Source: Synechococcus sp. PCC 7502 (GTDB taxonomy: Bacteria > Cyanobacteriota > Cyanobacteriia > Pseudanabaenales > Pseudanabaenaceae). From it: a DNA stretch of 64,000 nucleotides. Below are positions 9,046-18,533 of this stretch, one piece after another; positions within the stretch are counted from its first letter, which is position 1; every line of letters starts with the position of its first letter. The notes under the pieces were generated by a model, which made no database searches, had not been told where the DNA came from, and saw only the letters and a program-made list of their open reading frames with translations. Made by a program: the position numbers and the translations under genes. The stretch is from the NCBI RefSeq assembly GCF_000317085.1, contig NC_019702.1:1146394-1210393 (forward strand), given 5' to 3'.

Positions 9046-9423
9046 CTAACCAACACAACCCTTGACTAATATGCCTAGCAAAAACCCTAAGCCACTAAAT
9101 CTCACAATTTGCCAAAAAGGTTCCTTAAAGCTACTCCAAGTAATTAACTGGGCAGCGATCGCTGTATCAATATCTTCTAATTTGGTTTGAATGATACTGA
9201 GTTCAGTTTTTAATGCTTGGCGTTGGTGTAGATTTGGTTTAGTTTTATCTTGATTTTTAAGCCGAGTTTCTAATTCTGCCTGCTGTGTTTGTAGATCACT
9301 GCGATCGCTATCCAGAGTTTGAGCATCAGCAAATTTTTGTTTGATTGCCTGCAATTGTGCCTCAGTCTCTTGAATTTGCAACTCGATTTCCTGCCAGTGA
9401 TTAAGAGAACTATCAGGCTTCAT
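9046..9423 (-). CDS. Coiled-coil protein with C-terminal membrane helix
   Basis: The protein is about 125 residues and of unknown family. Residues 5-95 are rich in E, Q, K and L with heptad spacing and likely form a long coiled coil (IELQIQETEAQLQAIKQKF and onward). The last 25 residues (FWQIVRFSGLGFLLGILVK) form one membrane helix, giving a tail-anchored topology. The frame stays open to 9462, but the ATG at 9423 is preferred because the longer form would end five bases from the divergent PBP2 start. The two genes share a short divergent promoter and may both serve the cell envelope, though this is inference. Confidence 0.6.
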   Translation of the reverse strand: MKPDSSLNHWQEIELQIQETEAQLQAIKQKFADAQTLDSDRSDLQTQQAELETRLKNQDKTKPNLHQRQALKTELSIIQTKLEDIDTAIAAQLITWSSFKEPFWQIVRFSGLGFLLGILVKGCVG

Positions 9424-9467
9424 AAAAAAATCTAAAATAATAAAACAACAATAACCTAACACCGATC

Positions 9468-11246
9468 ATGGTTCTCAAAAAAGCTCAATTTTCCCCAGAT
9501 CATGGTAATCGCTCCATGGGTAAGGACTTACAAGCCCCTATCCTTTTGGCGATCGCAGCTTTACTATTGGGCTTAATTGGCGCAAGGCTGGCGTATATTC
9601 AAATTGTAGAGGGCGATCGGAATCGGCAGTTAGCGGAAAATAATCGCATTCGACTCATTGCCAAGGCTCCTGAACGAGGACGCATCCTAGATCGCTACGG
9701 CAAAATTATGGCAACTAATCGCCTCTCCCACGCTATTTACCTGTGGCCCGTTGCCCAATCTAAGGAAAAATGGCAAGACACGATCGCAAAGTTATCCGAA
9801 ATTATTAAAATTCCTGCATCGGAAATTACACGCAAACTAGAACAAGAAGGCTACAACTCTCCTAATAAGGTACGGATTTCCGCAGCAATCAGCCCAAAAC
9901 TAGCTATAGAACTTGGTGAACGTTTTAATGAACTCAAAGGAGTAGAAGTCGATCCTGAACCAGTGCGCTACTATCCTAATGGCGATGTGGCTGCCCATGT
10001 CCTTGGCTATACGGGAGAATTAACAGAAACGGAGCTAAATCAACTTAAAGCTAAGGGTTATCGACTGGGAGATGTAATTGGTAAGGCAGGAGTAGAGTAT
10101 GCCTTTGAAGATAAGTTTCGGGGCGTATGGGGTGGGCAACAGGTAGAAGTTGATGCTGCTGGTAAAGTTATTAGAATTTTAGGACAAAAACCTCCGAAAG
10201 CGGGTAATACCGTAAATCTAACCATTGACTTGGAACTACAAAAAGTCGCAGAAAAGGCTTTGGGCAATCTCCAAGGTGGCATAATCGCCATGAATCCTCA
10301 AAATGGAGAGGTTTTGGCTATGGCAAGCTATCCTAACTTTGATCCCAATTTATTTTCAGGGCGCATTTCTAATGACGCTTGGCAAAGGTTAACAGCTAAG
10401 GATCACCCCTTTGTTAATCGTACTCTGCAAGGATTTCCCCCCGCCAGCACCTATAAGATTATTACAACGACTGCTGGTTTGGAATCAGGTAAATTTTCTC
10501 CTAATTCCTATCTGGATACTTTTCCCTATTTGGAAGTTGGCGGCATTCAATTTTGGGATCATAATAATGCGGGATTTGGCACCATTGGCTTTGCTGATGC
10601 GATCGCTTTTAGTAGTGATACTTTCTTTTATCAAGTGGGTAGAACTATTGGGGTTGATACTTTAGTGGCATGGACAAAAAAATTCGGTTTTGGTAAGCAC
10701 ACAGGCATTGAATTAAAAGATGAAGAATCCCCGGGATTAGTACCCGATCCAGAGTGGAAGCAAAAGGTCTTAAAAGAACAGTGGTATGTGGGTAATACAA
10801 TTAATATGTCTATTGGGCAGGGAGACCTTCAAGCAAACCTGTTGCAAGTGGGAATGATGGCAGCAGTGGCAGCAAATGGTGGGTATTTGATTCAGCCTCA
10901 TCTACTTTATGAAAATACTGATGCTAAGTTATGGCGAAAATCCCTAAACCTTGCCCCTAGCACGATCGCAGTTTTAAGAGAAGGACTTAGACGGGTAGTT
11001 ACTAGTGGTACAGCCCAGGCATTAAATGTCGGTACCGTGGCGATCGCTGGTAAATCTGGAACTGCTGAAGATCATCCAAGACAAGCTCATACTTGGTTTG
11101 TAGGCTATGCTCCCTTTGATAAACCAGAAATTGTCGTAGTTGCCTTTGGAGAAAACTCTGGCGGTGGTGGTGGTTCTGTGGCAGGACCAAAGGTACTAAA
11201 GGTGATTGAGGCATACATGAACTTAAAAAAGTCCCGCAAATCTTAA
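9468..11246 (+). CDS. mrdA: Penicillin-binding protein 2 (peptidoglycan transpeptidase)
   Basis: This class B PBP cross-links peptidoglycan during cell elongation. The order is a cytoplasmic tail, a membrane helix (about 24-45), a PBP dimerisation domain with RGRILDRYGKIMATN, and the transpeptidase domain. The catalytic motifs are S327-T-Y-K330, S382-S-D and K-S-G-T near residue 528. The 592 residues are normal for PBP2. The glycine/serine-rich segment GENSGGGGGSVAG near the C-terminus is also seen in family members. It stands alone, without mreBCD or rodA nearby. Confidence 0.93.
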   Translation: MVLKKAQFSPDHGNRSMGKDLQAPILLAIAALLLGLIGARLAYIQIVEGDRNRQLAENNRIRLIAKAPERGRILDRYGKIMATNRLSHAIYLWPVAQSKEKWQDTIAKLSEIIKIPASEITRKLEQEGYNSPNKVRISAAISPKLAIELGERFNELKGVEVDPEPVRYYPNGDVAAHVLGYTGELTETELNQLKAKGYRLGDVIGKAGVEYAFEDKFRGVWGGQQVEVDAAGKVIRILGQKPPKAGNTVNLTIDLELQKVAEKALGNLQGGIIAMNPQNGEVLAMASYPNFDPNLFSGRISNDAWQRLTAKDHPFVNRTLQGFPPASTYKIITTTAGLESGKFSPNSYLDTFPYLEVGGIQFWDHNNAGFGTIGFADAIAFSSDTFFYQVGRTIGVDTLVAWTKKFGFGKHTGIELKDEESPGLVPDPEWKQKVLKEQWYVGNTINMSIGQGDLQANLLQVGMMAAVAANGGYLIQPHLLYENTDAKLWRKSLNLAPSTIAVLREGLRRVVTSGTAQALNVGTVAIAGKSGTAEDHPRQAHTWFVGYAPFDKPEIVVVAFGENSGGGGGSVAGPKVLKVIEAYMNLKKSRKS

Positions 11247-11274
11247 GTATCTAAAAATTCTCTCTAAAAATTCT

Positions 11275-12138
11275 TTAAAGCCACTTTAAGCACTGCTGCA
11301 TAGAATAAGCCATAGTTTCAGGATCAGAATGATACCGCCGCCCATGTCCCGGTAGCACCCACTCAAATTTATAGCTAGATAACCTGTGCATTGAATTTAT
11401 TAACTCTGTCCAGGAGTACCAGCAGGCATTACGAAAAGCGAATAAATGTCCTAACTGCTCAGACCAAGCCAAATGATCACCCGAAAACAGAAACCTATTT
11501 TTGTATAACAAAACCGTATGTCCCTTAGTATGACCGGGTACTGGAATAATTAATAACTCATCACCCAAGGCGCGCGCATCGTTGCCACTAATCGGCATTT
11601 CCACGTCCTTGGTATCTAGGGAAATATCATCTTGATGTAAAATCCGTACTGCGCCAAAATGTTGATGAAACTTGGCATGATCAGCCACATCATCACGGTG
11701 AGTTAGATATAAATAGCGCACGCCGCCCATCTGCTCTAATTTCTGAACTAGGGGTGGAGAAAACCGAGGGGAATCAATCAGAATATTACCCTCTGGTAGC
11801 TGAATTAAATAACTAGCGGCTCCATAGGAGGACTGGGAGTGATAACCGCAGTGATAGACATTTTCGGCAATTAAAATGGGAAAACTTTGTTGAACCTGCC
11901 CTATATCCTTGGGCTTTGCCACAGTACCAATGGAAGCAGTGGGACAAGCTAATAATGCCTGTAATGCCTTTAGTCTTTCCGCCTCATTAGCGGGTTGATG
12001 ATATACCGCCGATCGCTCATCTACTTCTATAAAAATCTCTGGAGCCATCCACCGACAGGTATCACAATCAATACAAGAGTGATCTACATAAAAATCACCA
12101 CTGACATTTTGCGATCGCCTTTGACTAATCTGAGCCAT
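11275..12138 (-). CDS. Ferredoxin-like domain fused to metallo-beta-lactamase-fold hydrolase
   Basis: The 287-residue protein has two parts. Residues 14-80 look like a single-cluster ferredoxin with CIDCDTC and a later ACPTASI. Residues 90-287 are an MBL fold with THRDDVADHAKFH (metal motif HxxxxxH), a VPGHTKGHT loop, SGDHLAW and PGHGRRY. The pairing suggests a redox-controlled or electron-accepting hydrolase in the cytosol; the substrate is unknown. It converges on the PBP2 gene with a gap of 28 bases. Family knowledge covers only the two domains separately. Confidence 0.82.
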   Translation of the reverse strand: MAQISQRRSQNVSGDFYVDHSCIDCDTCRWMAPEIFIEVDERSAVYHQPANEAERLKALQALLACPTASIGTVAKPKDIGQVQQSFPILIAENVYHCGYHSQSSYGAASYLIQLPEGNILIDSPRFSPPLVQKLEQMGGVRYLYLTHRDDVADHAKFHQHFGAVRILHQDDISLDTKDVEMPISGNDARALGDELLIIPVPGHTKGHTVLLYKNRFLFSGDHLAWSEQLGHLFAFRNACWYSWTELINSMHRLSSYKFEWVLPGHGRRYHSDPETMAYSMQQCLKWL

Positions 12139-12386
12139 GATCTTACGGGATAAGGAATACCAACTCTGAAAATCATTGAAACTATCCTAACAGAATCTAT
12201 AATTCCCCAGTGCATTTCCTAGTGGGCAGCCTAAAGTTTGTAATAATATTTTTTATATCAACATCAAGGCAATGCAGGATATTTTGTGAATTTGACTATT
12301 ACATTAGGTGTTGGGCAAGTTCATGATGCTATTGTAAAACCCTATAACTGAGTGAATTAGCAGTTGGGTAAGCCAAAACTAATGTA

Positions 12387-13259
12387 ATGAAAGTAGTAAC
12401 TCCTAATAATCTTGTTTGTCCCATTGATGGTAAAGAACTAACTCCTCGTAACCAGAGTTTGATTTGCTCTAAAGGACATAATTTTGATATTGCCCGTCAA
12501 GGCTACTTTAATCTCCTCATGGTTCAACACAAGGCATCTCGTGACCCAGGAGATACTAAGGAAATGGTGGCTGCCCGTAGTCGATTTTTACAGACTGGCT
12601 GTTATGAGGCGATCGCTCAGACAATTGCTAACTTAACTGAAAAGCATGTATCTAATCTATCCGATCTCAATTCCATAACGATCCTAGATGCAGGCTGTGG
12701 CGAAGGTTATTATTTAAATTGGCTACTGACTATGGCGCAAAAGTGGAAATACCCCGAAGTTGGAATCTTAATTGGCATGGATATTTCTAAATGGGCAGTG
12801 CAATCGGCAGCAAAGCGAAATCGGGAAATTACATGGATAGTTGGCAGTAACGCACGTCCGCCATTTTCACCAAACTCAATTAACTTAATTCTGTGTGCCT
12901 TTGGCTTTCCCAGTTTTGACGTGTTTAGAAGGGTTTTGAAACCTCTAGGTAAGATCATTATGGTTGATCCTGCCCCCAATCATCTTATGGAGTTGCGTCA
13001 ATTAATTTATCCTGAACTAAAATCTAAGACCTCAACTGTGCAAACTCTTCCGAGCAAGGGATTTAATGGATTTAATTTAGTGGAGAGTTACCATCTCACA
13101 TATAAAGCAAAAGTCGAGAATTCCCAGGCAGTTCAAGATTTATTTTTAATGACTCCCCATTATTTCCGCAGTCCGCCCACAGCTAAAACTACCATTGCTG
13201 CTCTGCAAGAACTGGAATTCACAGTGGATGTTAATTTTCAGGTGTTGGCTAAAGCCTGA
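12387..13259 (+). CDS. rlmA: 23S rRNA (guanine-N1)-methyltransferase, RlmA family
   Basis: RlmA enzymes methylate N1 of G745 (or G748) in 23S rRNA helix 35. An N-terminal zinc-binding part has CPIDGKEL and ICSKGHNFDIARQGYFNLL. A Rossmann methyltransferase follows with ILDAGCGEGYY (about residue 104), GMDISKWAVQSAAKR and IMVDPAPNHLMELR. The HKASRDPGDTKEMVAARSRF stretch is a strong family signature. The length of 290 is slightly above the E. coli enzyme. Which guanine is modified cannot be read from sequence. Confidence 0.88.
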   Translation: MKVVTPNNLVCPIDGKELTPRNQSLICSKGHNFDIARQGYFNLLMVQHKASRDPGDTKEMVAARSRFLQTGCYEAIAQTIANLTEKHVSNLSDLNSITILDAGCGEGYYLNWLLTMAQKWKYPEVGILIGMDISKWAVQSAAKRNREITWIVGSNARPPFSPNSINLILCAFGFPSFDVFRRVLKPLGKIIMVDPAPNHLMELRQLIYPELKSKTSTVQTLPSKGFNGFNLVESYHLTYKAKVENSQAVQDLFLMTPHYFRSPPTAKTTIAALQELEFTVDVNFQVLAKA

Positions 13260-13372
13260 TTTTACAGATTTACAGAAATTTCTCCAAAGTCTCGGATTCT
13301 AAGTTAACTAAATCAGCTGTACTTGAGGAGAAAACTAGAGTAAAAACCTAGTCGTCATAATAAACTGTAGTA

Positions 13373-14752
13373 ATGAGCAAAAATGACGAAAAAATAAACT
13401 TTAAGCCGCCCAGTGGTTTTGATATTGAATTTCTACCTGCGGAAAAACGCCTAGAGCAGTTTCTGATCGATACAATGCGCCGAGTGTTTGAACAGTATGG
13501 CTTTACCCCGATTGAGACTCCTGCTGTAGAAAGATTAGAGGTGTTGCAAGCCAAAGGGAATCAAGGTGACAATATTATCTATAGTATTAATCCAATTGTG
13601 GCTGAGGATGGGGATAAAGATAGCGATCGCCGAGGGTTAAAATTTGACCAGACCGTACCTTTAGCTGCTTATATTGCCCGTCATCTGAATGATTTGACCT
13701 TTCCTTTTGCTAGATACCAAATGGATATGGTATTTCGGGGTGAACGGGCTAAAAAAGGACGTTATCGGCAGTTTCGCCAGTGTGATATTGATGTCGTGGG
13801 AAGAGGGAAATTAAGTCTGCTCTACGATGCCCAAATTCCTGCCATTATTGCCCAGATTTTTGATGATATTAAGATCGGCAAGTTTTTAATTCGGATTAAT
13901 AATCGTAAGGTTTTAACAGGATTTTTCCAAGCGATCGCCATTACTCCCGATCAAATTCGTACCTGTTTAAAGGTTGTGGATATGTTGGATAAAATTGGCG
14001 AAGCTAAAGTCAAACTAGAACTAGAAAAGCAAGGTATTTCCGCAACTCAAGCACAGGAAATTATTGGCTTTACTCAAATTAAGGGTGATACTGATTCCAT
14101 TCTCGATCAACTGGCACAAACATCTCAGGCATTAGGCAATCCCACGGATTTTGAGCAGGGAATTTCTGAACTAAAAACTGTTATAGCAGGAGTAATTGCT
14201 TTAGGAGTTGCTGCGGATAAATTTTGTATTGATTTAGCGATCGCCCGTGGCTTGGAATATTACACAGGCACAGTTTATGAAACTACGCTGATTGGTTACG
14301 AAAGTTTAGGCAGTATTTGTTCGGGTGGTAGGTACGAAGAATTGGTGGGAATGTTTGTGGGTGAGAAGATGCCGGGTGTGGGAATTTCCATTGGTTTAAC
14401 GAGGTTGCTACGACAATTAATGGATGCCAAAGTGCTTAAACCCCTTGCTCCTTCACCTGCTCAAGTTATGGTCTTAAATCTGCAACCAGAATTAATTGAT
14501 ACCTATCTGCAAGTATCCCAAACTTTGCGTCAAGCGGGAATTAATGTGTTCACAGGGTTTGAATCTCGTCCCATTGGTAAGCAATTTCAACTGGCTGATA
14601 AATTGGGGATTCCCCTCTGTGTAATTATTGGAGAGGCAGAGATTGCTAATAAAACCTGTGGTCTTAAAAATTTGCAAACAGGCACCCAAATAGCGATCGC
14701 TCTGGATGATTTAGTGACTGAACTACTGGCAGAAATTGCTATAAAGCATTAA
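13373..14752 (+). CDS. hisS: Histidyl-tRNA synthetase
   Basis: HisS is a class II synthetase that charges tRNA-His in the cytosol. The 459 residues show motif 1 (FEQYGFTPIETPAVE), motif 2 (MDMVFRGERAKKGRYRQFRQ), the histidine motifs GLEYYTGTVYET and CSGGRYEELVG, and motif 3 (GVGISIGLTRL). An anticodon-binding domain covers about residues 365-455. The N-terminus (PPSGF..EFLPAEKRLE) is the form I associate with cyanobacteria. The next gene starts only 25 bases downstream. Confidence 0.95.
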   Translation: MSKNDEKINFKPPSGFDIEFLPAEKRLEQFLIDTMRRVFEQYGFTPIETPAVERLEVLQAKGNQGDNIIYSINPIVAEDGDKDSDRRGLKFDQTVPLAAYIARHLNDLTFPFARYQMDMVFRGERAKKGRYRQFRQCDIDVVGRGKLSLLYDAQIPAIIAQIFDDIKIGKFLIRINNRKVLTGFFQAIAITPDQIRTCLKVVDMLDKIGEAKVKLELEKQGISATQAQEIIGFTQIKGDTDSILDQLAQTSQALGNPTDFEQGISELKTVIAGVIALGVAADKFCIDLAIARGLEYYTGTVYETTLIGYESLGSICSGGRYEELVGMFVGEKMPGVGISIGLTRLLRQLMDAKVLKPLAPSPAQVMVLNLQPELIDTYLQVSQTLRQAGINVFTGFESRPIGKQFQLADKLGIPLCVIIGEAEIANKTCGLKNLQTGTQIAIALDDLVTELLAEIAIKH

Positions 14753-14777
14753 TTCAAAATAACCAAATCCCAAATAT

Positions 14778-15149
14778 ATGAAGACTTCCCAATCGCCAAT
14801 TAAAAATTTTTTGTTTCTAAGTTTAGTTTTGCTTTATCCTACTGGTGCTGCTATGGCAGTGGAAACACGATGTGGTTGGTTGGATAATCCTACTCCCGCA
14901 AATTGGTGGATCACCGATAGTCAAGCTACATGGATAATCTCCGTTCAGGGTGGTTTTAGAGCCAAAGGAATGGACAATATTGAAGAACCTAAGGAATTTG
15001 TCAAAACCAATGGTAGCTATGGATATTCCTGTGCTTGTATGGATGTAGTATCCAATTCTAAGCAAAAAAGAATTCTCTCTATTCAAAGCGTTGAGCAATT
15101 ACCCTTAAAAAATTGCCAAACTGATCAATCTTTGCTCCGTCGTAAATAG
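14778..15149 (+). CDS. Secreted DUF4087 protein
   Basis: The protein has 123 residues with a signal peptide ending near AMA-VETR (about residue 27). The mature part has the DUF4087 look: RCGWLDNPTPANWWITD, then WIISVQGG, YGYSCACM and a last Cys in KNCQTD. Four to five cysteines suggest disulfide bonds in the periplasm. No function is known for the family. It follows hisS closely but could have its own promoter in the AT-rich gap. Confidence 0.75.
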   Translation: MKTSQSPIKNFLFLSLVLLYPTGAAMAVETRCGWLDNPTPANWWITDSQATWIISVQGGFRAKGMDNIEEPKEFVKTNGSYGYSCACMDVVSNSKQKRILSIQSVEQLPLKNCQTDQSLLRRK

Positions 15150-15382
15150 TTTTGTAAACTAACCCATAAATTCGAGGGCTTTTGGTAGCCTTGAGAATGG
15201 TCACTCAAGGGATAAAATAAATCCGAACCTAAGGGCGATCGCTTAAATAATGGCTAAACCAAAACCTCCTTCAGAATGCAATCAGGCTTGATTGGCACAC
15301 CCAAAACGATCAAATCCAAAAGTATAAATTAGGGGTAATTACACCTAAATCCTTGAAAACCAGTAGATCTTGTTTTTTAAGC

Positions 15383-15997
15383 CTAATTATTAGGAATAGG
15401 ATTAATATTTCTCAAGACTCCATTAATAAACCGATAACCATCTTGGCTACTGTAACGCTTTGCCAGCTCTACCGCTTCATTCACAGCTATAGCCTTAGGA
15501 ACCTGTAGATAGGCAATCTCCGCCGTGGCAATTCTGAGAATATGCTGATCAACTTGGGATAGTCGATTTAACTGCCAATCTACTAAAGCTCCAGTAATTA
15601 ATTTATCGATATGCGATCGCTGCTCATAGATAGTTTGGAGAATTTGAATGACATAGGCTCTCACCTCTTGTTGGCGGGCAGTTTGAATTAATTCAGGAAA
15701 TTCTAAAGCTAATCCTGCGCGATTAATGGCAGTTTGAGTTAAGGCGATCGCATCTTTGACCATCACTTGGGCAGTAGCTAAATCCGCAGCACGGGTTTCA
15801 CTGGAAAACAGCATATCCTGTCCCCTTTGCAGTTCATCACTGGCGGTCATGATTAGTTCTTTAACTTCCTCAGTTAGCGATCGCACAGCCGCAATTACCA
15901 TGTCATCAATCGTTTTGGTAATTAGGTTTTCAGGTTTAACAGGCAGTTGGCTGATACTTAAGAGGACGAGTTCACGGGCAATATGACGGGCTTGCAT
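15383..15997 (-). CDS. nusB: Transcription antitermination factor NusB
   Basis: NusB binds boxA RNA with S10 (NusE) in the rRNA antitermination complex. The 204-residue protein begins MQARHIARELVLLSISQLP. It has the all-helical fold ending ILRIATAEIAYLQVPKAIAVNEAVELAKRY, then SSQDGYRFINGVLRNI, which is the family signature. Cyanobacterial NusB is longer than the roughly 140-residue E. coli form because of an inserted helical region, seen here at about residues 50-110. The start at 15997 is divergent from the ferredoxin gene. Confidence 0.93.
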   Translation of the reverse strand: MQARHIARELVLLSISQLPVKPENLITKTIDDMVIAAVRSLTEEVKELIMTASDELQRGQDMLFSSETRAADLATAQVMVKDAIALTQTAINRAGLALEFPELIQTARQQEVRAYVIQILQTIYEQRSHIDKLITGALVDWQLNRLSQVDQHILRIATAEIAYLQVPKAIAVNEAVELAKRYSSQDGYRFINGVLRNINPIPNN

Positions 15998-16055
15998 AAA
16001 ACGGGAGTAATAAAGCTAAAATAGCTTGTTGATCCTACCAGCAAAATCACCTTCT

Positions 16056-16388
16056 ATGACTCAGACCTTTACCGCTAAACTTCATCACCAAGGTCAAATT
16101 TTTACAGTTAACCTACCCGAAGATCAAACCATCCTCGAAGCTGCCACCGATCAGGGCATAGATTTACCTTGCTCCTGTTACACGGGTGTATGTACCACCT
16201 GTGCCGCACAGTTAATCTCTGGAGAAGTTGATCAAAGTCAGGGTATGGGCGTTGGGGGCATGGGTGCCGAACTGGATGCCAAAGGCTACGTTTTACTTTG
16301 TGTGTCTTATCCTAAGTCAGATGTGGAAATAGTTACAGAAAAAGAGTCCGAAGTTTATGAATTAAGATTTGGTAGGGGGTCAGCCTAA
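16056..16388 (+). CDS. 2Fe-2S plant-type ferredoxin
   Basis: A soluble electron carrier of about 110 residues. The cluster ligands are C41, C46, C49 (CYTGVCTTC) and C82 (LLCVSYP). The frame is open back to a TTG at 16026, but the ATG at 16056 gives the family N-terminus (MTQTFTAKLHHQGQIFTV). It differs from the main photosynthetic ferredoxin PetF in the GMGVGGMGAELDAKG segment and a longer C-terminal tail. That fits a specialised paralogue, often called FdxC-like or chloroplast FdC-like. The partner enzyme is unknown. Confidence 0.85.
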   Translation: MTQTFTAKLHHQGQIFTVNLPEDQTILEAATDQGIDLPCSCYTGVCTTCAAQLISGEVDQSQGMGVGGMGAELDAKGYVLLCVSYPKSDVEIVTEKESEVYELRFGRGSA

Positions 16389-16628
16389 TCTAATTTGTAA
16401 ATCAAGATATTAGTTGGGTATATCTATAGCGTCTCAGCCTTGTATTTTTAACCTCAACTCTAGTTATCTGGGCTTTGTTAAATAACTTAGTACCGTTTTT
16501 AGGATTTAGGCTCAGTTAATGAATACTGTTAAGTTTAGATTAAGAATAGATTATCCTTAGTGAGTTGCAAATGTTTATCCACCAGCCCAAGATATTAGGT
16601 GTGACTTAATTTCCAGAGGGATAAGGAT

Positions 16629-18533
16629 ATGGCTGAGCTACAAAAACGAGTATTGTTGACCCAGCTATCAGAGGAGCAGCAGAGGTTTTGGCAGACAGCA
16701 TTAGTAGCACAGGGAATAGAAGTTTCAACGGAACCTGCTAGTAGCGATCTAGTGGAAGTGCTTGAGCAGCTTGGTAAAAATCAACAACAACTCCCAGACC
16801 TATTACTCATGGATATAGGCATTACTACGGCTAACTCCACGTCTCTTCAAGCTAGGGCTGTCTGTCGTTGGTGTGCAGATAATAATCCAGATACCAAAGT
16901 CATTCTCACTAATCCTAGGGAAGATCAGGTTAAAAGTGTGGGATTAAGGTGGGCAATTAGACAGGGAGCGATCGATTTACTGCCCCGTCTCCATAGTCAA
17001 ACTGCAGTGGAATGTATGACTAAGGTTTTGGAAGTACTAGGAATTCAGCCCCATGCCGAAAAACTAGAGCAGTTAGCCAGTGCTTTGGATAGTCAGGAAG
17101 TGCAAGCAACTGAGCCTGAAGGAGTAAGCATTAGAGAAACTGCTACCGCCGATCTAGTACGTCGCATGGCAATGATTCCTATGATTGTAATGGCTACGGC
17201 TGAAACAGAAGAAACCCAAGCATCTGATAGTCCTAATGTTTCCCTTGCTTCAACTTTGGATGAATTGAGCTTATATGATTTGGCGATCGAGTTAGATAGT
17301 TTGGGAATCAATGCCAGTAATGCTTTTAAGGACAATCCACTTTTACCCGGTGTCATTCTGACTGAGAATGGCAATTATATGGGGATGATTTCACGGCAGA
17401 GATTTTTGGAATATATGAGTCGCCCCTACTCCCTGGAGCTATTTTCTAAGCGTCCTCTGAGAATTCTCTATGAAACCGCCCAATCTGAGATTATGGTTTT
17501 AGATGGCAAAAGTCTAGTAGTTGCTTCAGCGCAGCAATGCTTAGGGCGATCGCCAGAGCTAATTTATGAACCAATTGTAGTTTTATCCAACGGTACCTAT
17601 AAATTACTTGATGTCCATGATCTATTTGTGGCTCAGTCTCAAATCCATGAATTGGCAACAAGGTTAATTAGGGAGCAAACCCAAGATCGGATGGTGCAAA
17701 CTGAAAAAATGGCAACCCTTGGCGAAATTGTTTCCGAAGTTTCCCATGACATCGGCACTCCAGTGGAAACCATATACAGTAATTTAACGTATCTCACCGA
17801 CTATACCCATAGCCTGATTGATGTGCTTAAAGCCTATGAAAATCAAAGGGTTAGCTCTAGCCAATTGACAGATCAAATTAATGATCAAATCACAGAGATT
17901 AAAGACGCGGTCAATATTGACTTTGTGTTAGAGGACTTGCCCAAGGTTATTAATGGCATTGTGGCGGGAACGACTCAACTCAAAAAAATTGTAGCGGGAC
18001 TAAAGACTTTTTCCAAAATGGAAGAAACCATGTCCAACGATATAGATATTAATGAGTGTATAGAAAACAGCTTGGCAATTCTCAACACCCGACTAAAGCA
18101 AAATGTGGAGATCTCCAAGAATTATGCAACTTTACCCCATATCGTTGGCTTCCCCAGTCAACTTGTGCAGGTATTTATGAACTTGATTGGTAATGCCCTT
18201 GATGCTTTGGCAGCGATCGCCAACTTCCCCCAAGAAGCCGATTGGCAACCTAGAGTGGAAATTACCACAAGTACCTATACTGCGGAAGGTAAAAATTGGG
18301 TAGTGATTAAAGTTGCTGATAATGGTTCAGGTATTCCTGAGGAAATTCAATCGAAGATTTTTGAAAACTTTTTTGCGACCAAAGACACAGGTAAAGGCAA
18401 GGGACTAGGCTTAGCTATTTCCCATCAAATTGTCAGTCAAAATCATAAAGGTAAAATTTCCCTGCGATCGCCTTGGCTGGAGGATGGCACGGGTACAGAA
18501 TTTCAAGTTTTACTACCCATTTCTAGTACTTGA
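16629..18533 (+). CDS. Hybrid-type histidine kinase with N-terminal pseudo-receiver
   Basis: The protein is 634 residues long. Residues 1-135 resemble a receiver (LPDLLLMDIGI holds the phospho-acceptor-like Asp), but the usual paired acids after the first strand are missing (RVLLTQLSE). Residues 215-350 look like a CBS-like or linker module. The kinase core has an H box (EVSHDIGTPVETI, H373), an N box (QVFMNLIGNALDAL) and G boxes (DNGSGIPEEI, GKGKGLGLAI). No membrane helix is present, so it is cytosolic. No response regulator gene is adjacent. It overlaps larE tail-to-tail by 31 bases. Confidence 0.85.
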   Translation: MAELQKRVLLTQLSEEQQRFWQTALVAQGIEVSTEPASSDLVEVLEQLGKNQQQLPDLLLMDIGITTANSTSLQARAVCRWCADNNPDTKVILTNPREDQVKSVGLRWAIRQGAIDLLPRLHSQTAVECMTKVLEVLGIQPHAEKLEQLASALDSQEVQATEPEGVSIRETATADLVRRMAMIPMIVMATAETEETQASDSPNVSLASTLDELSLYDLAIELDSLGINASNAFKDNPLLPGVILTENGNYMGMISRQRFLEYMSRPYSLELFSKRPLRILYETAQSEIMVLDGKSLVVASAQQCLGRSPELIYEPIVVLSNGTYKLLDVHDLFVAQSQIHELATRLIREQTQDRMVQTEKMATLGEIVSEVSHDIGTPVETIYSNLTYLTDYTHSLIDVLKAYENQRVSSSQLTDQINDQITEIKDAVNIDFVLEDLPKVINGIVAGTTQLKKIVAGLKTFSKMEETMSNDIDINECIENSLAILNTRLKQNVEISKNYATLPHIVGFPSQLVQVFMNLIGNALDALAAIANFPQEADWQPRVEITTSTYTAEGKNWVVIKVADNGSGIPEEIQSKIFENFFATKDTGKGKGLGLAISHQIVSQNHKGKISLRSPWLEDGTGTEFQVLLPISST

